Of a DNA stretch of 64,000 nucleotides, positions 22,451 through 31,880 are shown piece by piece. The notes under the pieces were generated by a model, which had not been told where the DNA came from, made no database searches, and saw nothing but the letters and a program-made list of their open reading frames with translations. The stretch is from Romanomermis culicivorax. Lineage: Eukaryota > Nematoda > Enoplea > Mermithida > Mermithidae. The first letter of the stretch is position 1, and each line of letters starts with the position of its first letter. The stretch lies in assembly GCA_963922205.1 (NCBI GenBank), contig CAWUHX010000418.1, positions 1 through 64,000 of the forward strand, given 5' to 3'. Position numbers and translations under genes: made by a program.

Positions 22451-25373
22451 TCAATCATATGTACATGACGTTGATGCATCACTTGTGACGACATTCTTTC
22501 TGTTGGCATTTTCGACTTCGCTGAGTGTCCTACCATCCAGAATTTTATCGGCAACAGCCAGAATAGTGCTGCACATCTTCTAGATGACCAATAAAAATGC
22601 TAAAAATTTTAAATTTGAGAATAATTCTTACTTTTGAACCCACACAAATGACTTTCACAGCTATTAATTTCGTTATCACTTTGTATTGCTGAAACGTGGA
22701 TAAAAAGATAACAGCTTTTTTCATTCGGAACAGAAAATAATCACATGACAGCAATGCACATCATAAATTACTGCTAAGAAAAAAATGTTCATTCACAATC
22801 TTTCTCAGAAAAGTCATTTCTCTCTCTTCCTACAGTCAGAATTATTCAGAATAAAGTCAGAAATAGGAGTGCATTTATCCAGAGTAGTTTTCATTATACA
22901 ATCAAAACAATTTCACTTTTTCACAATTCAGTCAGAGAAAACAAGTAATTTCTGCCAGTTGGACTCACGTGAGGTGGAATGTCTAGCATAAGTATCATTT
23001 ACATACCTTGCACCACTCATTGAGGATCACTGTGAGCAAATTCCTTGATGCATGAGGCATCATCGATTGGATGATCTGAAAAATTCTCGATTAATTTAAT
23101 ATACTTTATATCCAGTGTTTCTTCTGCACAGTGCAGACTTCTTAGGCTTCGTACAGATTTTTTTTGTGATTTCTGCACAGCTGCAGAATTTTCCGAGTCA
23201 TGTGTTTGATCACATATATTCTTCTATAATGTCTCAGTCACTGATTCTGAACTTTTAAAATTAATTATTTTTCTTATTTTAAGATTATAAAGTGTCTAGT
23301 CAAAAAAACTATGAATTCGTTCAAATTAAACCACTGTTTTTTTCCCTAGGTCGTGCTTTTTGATAAAAAAAAACTCGGAAAAAAGGAACAAATTTGGAGT
23401 CTTTACCTATTTGAGGAACAAAAGGTTGGGGATTGGAGACAGAAAAGATGCATTTTGGTGCATTTCAGAAGGTCACAATCTCAATTATAAATTTTTTGTG
23501 ATAATTTGATATTTTAGAACGCAAGAAAATGAATCTTTTCAACATTTTTTCCTAGATAAGCAGTCCAATTTTTCAGCCGAAACAATCATTTTTCGTAGTC
23601 GGAGAAAATGCAAAAAATCATTTTTGAAAGCATGCAACTGAAATTCAATAGTCAGACAAGCAAGCAAAAATTTAAATTTTCAGCTCGGAAAAAAATCTGT
23701 GAACGTCCCAAACTGATGACGTTTTAATTATTAGTCAATATCAAAATAATTACCCTCACAATCTTCGAAAACTTTCAAAGACTAAAAAAAAAAATTTTAG
23801 AAAACAGTCGAAAGAATATTGATTTTCGTCAAATATTATTATGCAATAATTAAACATTGAGATGAGAGATTTTGAGAGGTGGCAACCATTAAAGTTTAAC
23901 TAGTAACAGAAGTAGACATGCTAACGGTCGCCCTCGACCTAGATTATAGCAAATTATGAAAATTATATTCCATACCCTTAAGAGGTCCGACCAGTTGAGG
24001 GGAGTAAACCCAAAATTTTGGGATGGGGTCCCAAAATTTCAAAAGTGTCGAAAAACCCCAGAGTCGAAAAAATTTCGGAAATTTTCCTCAAAAAGGTAAA
24101 AGTTGAATACATGGTTGACCACATTTGAGGGTTCTGAAATTTCAGTTTAAGGTTCGACCAAGTTTGGAGCCCCCCCCCCAAGTCCCCAACTACAGATAGT
24201 TATTATCATTTCAACAAATTTTTGGCTTCTCAAAGTACCTTTCTCACATTGAACCCTCTAATTTTTTTGCATTTCCAGATTTTTTTACCGCCAAAAATCC
24301 GATTTGGTGAAAAAACAGTGCCTAAGCCCAAGACACAGACACGACTGATTTATACACGAAATTTTTCAAAAATGTCAGTGGTGGTAAAATTTAGGGATGT
24401 CCCTGGCACCAGCACTGGTGCCAGTGCCATGGTATCTGGCACCGGCAGGTGCCACCAGCTTTGGTAATGGCAATTTCTTTGAATATTGTATACATGTTGA
24501 TCAACATAATACATACTTGGATAGAAAAAAATAACTAAATGATGTTGAAATTTATTTATTTTATGATTCTTAATCAACATTTATAATCCCAAATTTTTTG
24601 ACAAATACACCAATATCTCAATGTTTTCAGTGATAATCTTATCCTAACGTCTGAGCAAATGATTCCACCTGTGCTGAATAGAGTTTGGCTAGATAGGCTT
24701 GTTGGTGGGGAACATAAAAATTGCCGTGCAAAGTTTGCAAGCGAATGATATTCATTCTTTTTTATTTTCCAATAGTCCATTGTATCTTCGATTTTTGTTG
24801 TTGGCAGCTAGGGTCCACTGGTCATCCCTCAACAAAAGCTTTTTGTCACGTTGAAGCACAGCTATTATGGGAAGCCTTTTTTGATTAAACAGTTCAACAT
24901 ATAATACCGCCTATTCCAGTGAGTTGGTTCAGCTTGCAATAAGTAATCTCATTAATCGTTTGGTAAGCGCTTCTTGAAACTTCTTTAATTTTTCTGTTGC
25001 CTTTAGTAAATGTTTGAACAATAGTTACATATTGCCTTTTGTTCGTCAGTCATCAACACAGTAAAAAAATTCCATGTAGCAGTGGAATGATTAGAAGTCA
25101 CCATTATTAAAAATTTATGTATAATTGGACGAAATTAAAGAATAAAATCTGCAAAAACGGAATAATAAATATTGCACATATGATCCAGAATTCATTTATA
25201 AGTCAATTACATTAATAGCAAAGATAGGACACAAGATTCATAATAAATAGGTAAAAGCATGTATGACTAGCACCAGCGCAGGTGCTTAGGCATTGGCACT
25301 GGCAAAAAAGTTGGCACCAAGGCATCCATAGTAAAATTGTGGGAAAGGTCCGGATATCTACAATTTTCCAATA
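22451..25373 (-). CDS. Candidate minus-strand gene, one exon split by a hAT-like element
   Basis: Four short exons join in phase 0 with canonical GT-AG sites: 25373 down to 24358 (69 coding bases once the element at 24392-25330 and one target copy are ignored), 23007-23075, 22632-22688 and 22451-22579. The last ends in TGA. About 107 codons stay open across the four, which is unlikely by chance at this AT content. The last exon reads LAVADKILDGRTLSEVEN. No start exon was found, and I do not recognise the protein. If the first exon is real, the transposon breaks the gene. Another frame is also fairly open in places, so this remains a candidate. Confidence 0.42.
23100..23330. repeat. CTGCACAGTGCAG-palindrome repeat
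   Basis: Similar to 41864-42170: a GTGTTT start, CTGCACAGTGCAGA palindrome, TTAGGCT, then TCATGTGTTTGAT. Confidence 0.5.
23332..23505 (-). mobile_element. hAT-like family 2 fragment
   Basis: Begins CACTGTTTTTTTCCC and continues through AAAAGATGCATTTTGGTGCATTT and the GGTCACAATCTCAA block of the family. A further diverged piece (about 23500-23960) ends in GTAGACATGCTAA. Confidence 0.5.
23971..24197 (+). mobile_element. Diverged MITE-1
   Basis: Starts CATACCCTTAAGAGGTCCGACCAG (MITE-1 start with changes) and ends near AAGTCCCCAACTACAG. The core order is preserved but the G runs are shortened, suggesting an older copy. Confidence 0.55.
24392..25330. mobile_element. hAT-like element with TAGGGATG ends
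   Basis: 939 bp. Start TAGGGATGTCCCTGGCACC and end (reverse strand) TATGGATGCCTTGGTGCCA are imperfect inverted repeats. They are flanked by the exact 8-bp duplication GTAAAATT at 24384-24391 and 25331-25338. The sub-terminal GGCACCAGCACTGGTGCC is itself palindromic. No transposase frame is present. It lies inside a predicted minus-strand exon. Confidence 0.85.
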
Positions 25374-25599
25374 CTGAAAATATTTTATTCATTCTCTAAA
25401 TGTCATAAAACAGTAGCATTTACACATGATATGTTGACAATTAAAAGCTATAGGCATAGGTTGGAACAATCTTCTTATTCTATAATTTCTTGAGCATTTC
25501 AGTCAGAATCATAACATAAACTTCTGATTCATTCGCTCTAGCTCAACGATCGTCGACTTGATACCTACTCGCGGCATTTGAGGAAAGACTTGATGTAGC

Positions 25600-27240
25600 A
25601 ATGGCAGAGACCCCCAGGAACAAGTTTCGTTTCCTCAAAGATGAAGAAAGGTCGTCTATTATCGCTGGATTGAAGATTTTCTTTTTTATTACAAATATAT
25701 TTTAATTCTGATGCTCGGATTTTAGACTATTAGGAATGATCTCTATCATCATAAGATTTCGTCCAAATTGATCTTGTCACTGTTATTTCCCTTTCAATTC
25801 TTTCTGCACTCTTATCTTTGCGGGTTCAATCTCTTGTTAACAATTCAGATTTCAAAAGTTCAAGTTTAGTTGCCCACAATTTCTGACCAGTACAGTGAAC
25901 CTTTCCATTACGCTCAAAAGCATTGAACAATGGCTAACTCAAACCCGTTCAAAACCTTACTGACGAGGCTAGCAGGACTACCCTAAAATAATATTGGAAA
26001 TTTTTTTGCTTCTCCATCAACTACCAGAAAAAACCCTTTGGATTCAAATCTTGAAGCTTACTCTCCTCTAAACTTCAACTTTTTGGTCTGATCCGTCATT
26101 TTTTGACAATGGCTGCTCCTCGTGTCCCTCTTTGCATTGAATTTGACCGAATGATTGAAGTTGCTCGCACCAGTTCTCATCAACATCGTCGAACTTGAAG
26201 TAACTCAAAGCCTGAACCTGAAAATAGAATGACAAATGATATTGAGGAAGTTCAAAATTTACTTAGAGAAACTGTTCAAAAAGTGGGAGAAATGTATGGC
26301 AGTTGTCCCATCTCACAAACGAATGGAAACTTGTTCCTTTTTTCTGGTGACCCAAGTGACATGGGATAGAGGTTTCTAACTGGAGCCTCAACAGTAGCAA
26401 GAGAAACTGCTCTAAGCTGCATATATAAAAGGACCAGCCCGAACATATTTTTCTACGTAGAAAATCAACAGTGTGGAACGCCTGGTCTGCTCGCCTTTCT
26501 TACTCGTTTTCCTGAAAACCGCAAGTAGCTCGTTCTCAACTGCCTACCGAATCTGCTTCTTCATTTGCTGCTGATGTCAGAAATTTAGCTAAGAAGGCGC
26601 TTCCTCAATAGGATGGACCTGGAGAACAAGATCATTGGGAACCATTTTGTAAATCGTCTCCTTCTCGACTAGATATTGGGTTCAGAATGCAAATCCACCA
26701 ACCGTACAACTGTGGCCGAGGTAGAAAAACAAGAATATGTGAAAGGCAGTAGAATAGACAACCCGCTCTTTCTCTATTCAAAATGTTTCCCACACTGTTG
26801 AACATCTCGACGACCAACTCCACCAAGATAGCACAGTCAGCATGGCGGGCCAAATACCTTTCCAGACGGTCAAAAGCCTCCAAGACTTCACTTTTCCAAT
26901 GATCAGAATAGAAACTTCTATTCCTATAGCGGACAAAGATCAGCATCAGGTCAAAACTCACGGGGTAGGGCTACTCTTCTCCCATGCAGAAACCCTCGAG
27001 GTGGTTCCCGCGTGCCAAATTTCAACACCTCGGATAATCGAAATTGCTTTTTGGGTCGGACCCCCGATGGAACGTCAGTCTGCTATCGCTGTGGGCGAGT
27101 GAAACATTTCCACGCCCCCTTTCCATTTACAAATCCTATGAAGGGTAATTTCATCAAACTCTCGGAAATGCCCACCAGGAAGGGTCGAATGCCTGACAGC
27201 TGTGGTGTCTCGAACTACCATGGGCGGGGCTGACCCTGCA
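25600..27240 (+). pseudogene. Degenerate gag region of an LTR retroelement
   Basis: Scattered frames carry FSGDPSDMG (a gag motif seen in Gypsy-type elements), FLTGASTVARETALSC and a decayed zinc knuckle, CYRCGRVKHFH, near 27081. Stops and frame changes interrupt all of it. A protease relic at 36300-36610 may be the other part of the same old insertion. Confidence 0.5.
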
Positions 27241-27522
27241 CCTGAAATTAAATCAAATTCGGATCCTTAGACTAACCAGGCTCTTCTTCTCTTCCTTTTT
27301 GCTACCTTTTTCACCCGGTCAACTACAGTCCAGTGCACACGCCGCGTTTGTGTTTGAGATTCAAACAATTATAGTCTGTTCTTTATAAAATGCTTCCAAA
27401 TAGAAAAGTGACACAAATCAGTACTGTCAACAAAGTCCTTTACATGGAGCTCTTACTGAAAAATTTTGCACTCGAAAAATTGCTAAAGGTGAGACCACAA
27501 TGCTGACAAATTTCCAGTTCAA
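27241..27522. other. Short non-coding stretch before the LTR element
   Basis: No feature recognised. It ends with the TCAA target copy (27519-27522). Confidence 0.4.
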
Positions 27523-27957
27523 TGTCAAGAAACCCTATAATCACAACAGATTTTCTTTTTATCTTTGGAAACCCTGTGTTCTCAAATTCCCTAAATACTG
27601 AAATTATTTTGCTGATTTGATTAATGGAACTTGGTTTTTCTTGTGTTCCATTGAACTCTTAAAAACCCGTTTTTGTGTACCACGATTTTTGTGTACTAGT
27701 TTTTGTCTACAGTAAGGTGAAATGCCGTTTTTTTGCTCCAATTATCATCTACCATATATGCGCGTTTTTCTACAGTAATCTTGGACACCTAAAAAGTTAT
27801 ATCAGACCATGGAACTGTATTGGTGGAGGTTCTTATTTATTGATATTGGTATCACGTCCTGAATTGGTATGTGTTTTGTAAGCTTGATCTGAATAAAAGT
27901 TAATTTGCATATTCAGGTCTTGCTGTAAGAACCCACATCACAAACTTAGCTGTGACA
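27523..27957 (+). repeat. 5' LTR
   Basis: 435 bp, TGTCAAG...GCTGTGACA, with 5-bp inverted ends TGTCA/TGACA. AATAAA occurs inside (about 27891). The sequence after it (TGGGGGGCAATCTGGG from about 27962) is in the primer-binding position but I could not match it to a tRNA. Confidence 0.92.
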
Positions 27958-28123
27958 AATTTGGGGGGCAATCTGGGAAAATCTATAAAGACTGGATAAG
28001 GGTTAAAACAATCTAGATTGGAGAGAGATAACCTCAGTTTGGAAATAGAGGACGATAAGCAGGGCATCAGATATTCTGATAAGTGAGAGGGATAAACTGA
28101 AGTAGAATTTCCAGATCAGATAG

Positions 28124-28750
28124 GTGGAAACAACCCATATTGGTAGAAGTTATTCTACCAATATTTCTACCATTTCCCGATATGATAACAAAGTATTAGC
28201 TGTTAATTATTTAGGCAAAGAAAAAATGGAGAAGTTACAAAAAGAAGTTGCAGAGCTAAAAGAGATAATTATTCACGGCAATGCAAACCAAAGAGTGGCA
28301 TTACAAAGGGAAATGCCTCCACGGAATGGCGTTAGCAGCATAAAATGTGGAAAATGCTACAAAAGTGGCCATCTCACAAACGAATGCCGGACAAAGACTT
28401 GTTACAAATGTGGACAAGTTGGACATCTTGAATGTTACTGTAGCATCACTTGTCGCAAGTGTGGGAAAGATGGGCATAAGACGGAATACTGTAAGGCCCC
28501 AAGCCCAGGTAATGAGAAACATTTCAATGTTAGAAATAATGGTAATGGTCACCAAAGAGTCATGAAATCTGGTATTAATATGAACTTTTTGGATATTGAT
28601 GACGAATGCATTTTGGAAGAAACTGCTTGGTTAAGATGTAACATGTTGGACATAAAAAGAGGTATGGAAGTTATACCTGAATTGTTGGCTATAGATACTG
28701 ATATATTTACAGATAATGACAAAAAACTTCTAAATTGGATAGCAGTATAG
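28124..28750 (+). CDS. Gag-type nucleocapsid region with three CCHC zinc knuckles
   Basis: 208 codons. Residues 30-60 are charged and heptad-like (a short coiled coil is likely). Three CX2CX4HX4C knuckles follow at residues 75-88, 93-106 and 110-123. The C-terminus is acidic and ends in KKLLNWIAV. Knuckles of this kind bind the genomic RNA during particle assembly. Only 166 bp separate the LTR from this frame, too little for a matrix/capsid domain. Gag is therefore either truncated in this copy or unusually short. It overlaps the next frame by 16 bp. Confidence 0.8.
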   Translation: METTHIGRSYSTNISTISRYDNKVLAVNYLGKEKMEKLQKEVAELKEIIIHGNANQRVALQREMPPRNGVSSIKCGKCYKSGHLTNECRTKTCYKCGQVGHLECYCSITCRKCGKDGHKTEYCKAPSPGNEKHFNVRNNGNGHQRVMKSGINMNFLDIDDECILEETAWLRCNMLDIKRGMEVIPELLAIDTDIFTDNDKKLLNWIAV

Positions 28751-29148
28751 TCGAAGATAAAAACATAAAACCATTATATTCATTTTGGTTGTTAGAAAAT
28801 GATATTATGGATAGTGATATTCCTGAACTCCCTTCTCCTCCAAAAGGCAGCATAGGGGAATGGTCTGATATTAATGAGTTCATCAAAAAATTTAATAGAC
28901 TTGATATCATGTGGAAACATGAAGGCGGGCATGTGGAACTGGAATATCAAGGTAAAAATATAGTGAACGAGCCATTACTAGAGCTAAATGGATTTGTCGT
29001 GGGTAGTTTTAGACAATTTTCAAGAAAGAAAGCACCAATTTTTGGTGACTATGAAATAGAAAGCATAGTTGATTTTGATCTTGAAGAACTCTTTCAAAAT
29101 TCAGCAAACTATGTCACTGATAATGATATCATGATACAAAACAAATGA
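28735..29148 (+). CDS. Acidic 137-codon frame between gag and envelope regions
   Basis: The frame starts at a TTG and overlaps the end of the zinc-knuckle frame in a different phase. The product is strongly acidic (many Asp/Glu), with PELPSPPKG near the start. It is probably the continuation of the Gag polyprotein after a frame change. I see no conserved motif in it. Confidence 0.45.
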   Translation: MDSSIVEDKNIKPLYSFWLLENDIMDSDIPELPSPPKGSIGEWSDINEFIKKFNRLDIMWKHEGGHVELEYQGKNIVNEPLLELNGFVVGSFRQFSRKKAPIFGDYEIESIVDFDLEELFQNSANYVTDNDIMIQNK

Positions 29149-29237
29149 GAAACTCTGGGTGATTTTCCAGATAAAGACAAATTTTTGAATTGAACAGGTC
29201 TGAGTGGGGAAAGAATAAGCAAATGCACATGTAAAAT

Positions 29238-30019
29238 TTGTCCCCACAATGTTCAAAAAGGAAACATATGAGCAATGGAAAGAGAATGCCGGAACCAGAA
29301 ATGAAATTTCTCATATGTGATGCCGAAAAGTTGTTCCATGACTCAGATGAAGAGGGTCAGATTGATTTTGACGAAGAAAAAGGTATTGCTAAAAAAGGAA
29401 ACACTATTTTTGGTATGCTGACATATACTTTCAATCATATTAAGCCAATGTCAATGAATAATCGCATAATCAATATGATTTTCATGATTTTATTTATGTT
29501 GTGGCTACTAAAATTGATTAATGGGAAAGAATTCCAGGTATGTGGTCAGTCGAAAAGTGGTCATGCAATCGATATTCCCCAAAACGTTCAGTGTAAACCA
29601 CCAATGAGAGAGGAAAAAAGACCTTTTCGAGTAAACATTAGTGTCTTCATACCCCGGCCTGAACCAATGAAAGCTAAAGCTTACAAGTGTTTTATAGGAG
29701 AACGAAATGTTTGCACATTTACTGGATTTTTTGGATCTAAGGGCATAATCAAGGATGAAATTAATTCTTATGAACGTAAAATATTCAAGAATCAGAAATT
29801 AGTGGAGAAGTCTACAGGTGTATGGCACACCAATCAGACAAAGCATGTCAGACTGTTGGCAATTTTTTCATTGAGGAAGGACAAATAGCTTCCTGGGATG
29901 GGCATAGTTTAATTACTGACCTTGGAGATGTGGGCAATTGTCGAGCCACAACTGGTAACTGTAGCTCTGAGGATGGTAATATCCTATGGAATGGTATTTT
30001 GAACATATATGTCCAGTAA
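29238..30019 (+). pseudogene. Envelope-like glycoprotein, N-terminal part (broken)
   Basis: An internal hydrophobic segment IINMIFMILFMLWLLKLI (residues 77-94 of the frame from 29238) follows a basic residue. It is followed directly by a Cys-containing ectodomain (VCGQSKSGHAIDIPQNVQC), the layout of a signal peptide plus envelope ectodomain. Further cysteines and an NQT glycosylation sequon follow. The frame shifts in the 29822-29888 overlap and then meets a stop at 30017-30019. Homology to any particular viral glycoprotein cannot be shown by eye. Class III-type or chuvirus-like captured envelopes of invertebrate elements are candidates only. Confidence 0.5.
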
Positions 30020-30046
30020 TCTACAAAGGGAAATATACATCAATAT

Positions 30047-31009
30047 GTGTGTTATAAATATTTGCCAGTAGAGCTAGATAACAAAAGTATGTTTGTAGTA
30101 CCCGGCACTGTAGATTTGATAGAGGAAAGTCCAAAGATAGACTGTAATCATCAGTCAGTGGGAATCTTTCATAAAGGGGAAAGTTATGCCATAAAAACAG
30201 GTTTTGTGCATGTGAGCAAAGTACTACTAGAATTGATATGGAAAAGGCAAAGTAAACTTTTTCAATTCAACAGCCCAGCAATATTTCACAACAGATTGGG
30301 TAATGAAGCACCAACTGCATTTAGTTTTTTAAAGCATTATGTGTATAAGATACATGAGATAGAAACTGCTGTTAAAAATGTCATAAATTATGAAGCAGAT
30401 ATGGCTTTGCAACCAGGGGCTTTGTATGAGGCACTGTCTGGTGCAGGAAAAGGTATTGGAAATGCTGCCAAAGATACAGGCAAGGCATTGGAGCACCTCA
30501 TTGGGGTACAACAGAATAATATGCGGGACAGTCTAAATGCATTGTTGAGGGGACCAGTGCAGTTATTGTTCAACACACTGGTAATATTATTTGTTATAAT
30601 GATCGTCGGCTATATAGCTTATATTTGTGTGATAAAAAAGTGTGGAAACAGGAGATTGTATGTACCAACTGTAAGCTTGGGGCGTCAACAAAGCTTTGGA
30701 GGTAGTTTGGGTAGTGCACTTCTACGTCTTAGTTGCCTGACTGCAAGACATGATAAGAAAATAAAAAGCAAGACCAAGGAAATGGAGGTAATAACAGAAG
30801 ATGAGGTAGAATTGCAAAATCTTCCTACAACAAGTGGAGAGACACAGATGATTGAAGAAAGAATATCAGTCATGAACTCTTCAGCTGGAATACGAACGCC
30901 CCATACAACAGTAATATTGATCAGCAACGTCAAAGCAGATGCTTTAATTGACACAGGGGCTGCTTTTTCTCTAATAGATAATGAAATTGTAAAGAGAAAC
31001 CAGGTATAA
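30047..31009 (+). CDS. Envelope-like C-terminal part with membrane anchor, fused to start of retropepsin
   Basis: 320 codons. Residues 110-170 include a small-residue, Gly/Ala-rich stretch. Residues about 172-196 form a strong membrane segment (LLFNTLVILFVIMIVGYIAY) followed by basic KKCGNRR, as in a type I envelope anchor and tail. About 100 residues later the same frame contains ALIDTGAAFSLID (residues 299-311), the catalytic Asp-Thr-Gly of a retroviral aspartic protease. The frame stops at 31007-31009 just after the protease start. The remainder of the protease lies in the next frame. Confidence 0.75.
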   Translation: MCYKYLPVELDNKSMFVVPGTVDLIEESPKIDCNHQSVGIFHKGESYAIKTGFVHVSKVLLELIWKRQSKLFQFNSPAIFHNRLGNEAPTAFSFLKHYVYKIHEIETAVKNVINYEADMALQPGALYEALSGAGKGIGNAAKDTGKALEHLIGVQQNNMRDSLNALLRGPVQLLFNTLVILFVIMIVGYIAYICVIKKCGNRRLYVPTVSLGRQQSFGGSLGSALLRLSCLTARHDKKIKSKTKEMEVITEDEVELQNLPTTSGETQMIEERISVMNSSAGIRTPHTTVILISNVKADALIDTGAAFSLIDNEIVKRNQV

Positions 31010-31797
31010 TGATACTGAAAACAGCATTAAGGCCAGTGGCAGCTAATGGAAAAGGTATACCAATAGAAGGACGAGTATTTGTAACAGTCAGTTGTGCAGA
31101 TGTTATGGAAACAATTATCATGTACATTCAGAATGATTGTTCAGCAGATGTGATTCTGGGTACTAACTTCTTGAATAGATTCAAAAACATACAGTTCGAT
31201 TTTGCTAATTCAACTGTAACATTTACAAAAGAAAAAGTTTCATGTTATGGTATGAAGTATAATCCACCTGGGAAGAGAGGCGCTGTGATCCTAGCCTATG
31301 ACACTAAAATACCAGCAAGGTCAATAGCTACAGTTCATGGATTAGTATCAGAACTATATGGTAATACATCAAATGTGATTTTTGAACCTAAATTACTGGA
31401 AAATGTGCATTTCGCTCGATCAATAAATTCAGTTAATGATAGAATGATCAATTTACAGTTAATTAATGTCCATAGGTTCAACGTTAAGTTATTTAAAGGA
31501 CAAATTGTAGGAGAAATAAAAATGTGTGATGATCAGGATAATGAAGATTTGAAAATAGAATGTTTAAACAACCATAATGTCATTAGAAAGACAAAGGAGG
31601 ATTTGAGGAAATGGATAGAAACCAATGCAAATATAGCTCAAGAGCTGCAAAAAAATGAAAAGAAAGATGTGATACAGTTATTATTAGAATTTCCTAATCT
31701 TTATGCTTCTGATGAAAAGGATACAGGCAGAACAGATCTGATACAACATGAAATAAACACAGGGGACAATAAGCCTGTCAAGAAATTTCTGTTCTGA
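31009..31797 (+). pseudogene. Protease C-terminal part and linker to RT
   Basis: It overlaps the preceding frame by one base in another phase. It contains VILGTNFLNRFK (residues about 45-56), the flap-distal ILG-x-x-FL signature of Gypsy retropepsins. A long linker follows, and then the EINTGDNKPVKK region that precedes Gypsy RT. It ends at a stop at 31795-31797, and the join to RT contains a second stop and a frame change, so the polyprotein is broken here. Confidence 0.75.
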
Positions 31798-31880
31798 ACA
31801 TCACTGAAGGAAAAGGAATTAATAGTGAAAAAAATAAAAATGCTATTAGACAAGGATGTGGTAAGACCGAGCAAATCACC

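Noticed and set aside
22451-23075. Alternative frame in the minus-strand candidate gene (reading HPIDDASCIKEFAHSDPQ then stop; IQSDNEINSCESHLC...)
   Set aside because: It also looks protein-like but contains a stop before the exon's donor, whereas the phase-0 frame stays open through all four exons. Kept only as a caution.
29238-30019. Assignment of the envelope-like region to a named virus family
   Set aside because: Signal peptide, cysteines and anchor are visible, but no family-specific motif can be proven by eye.
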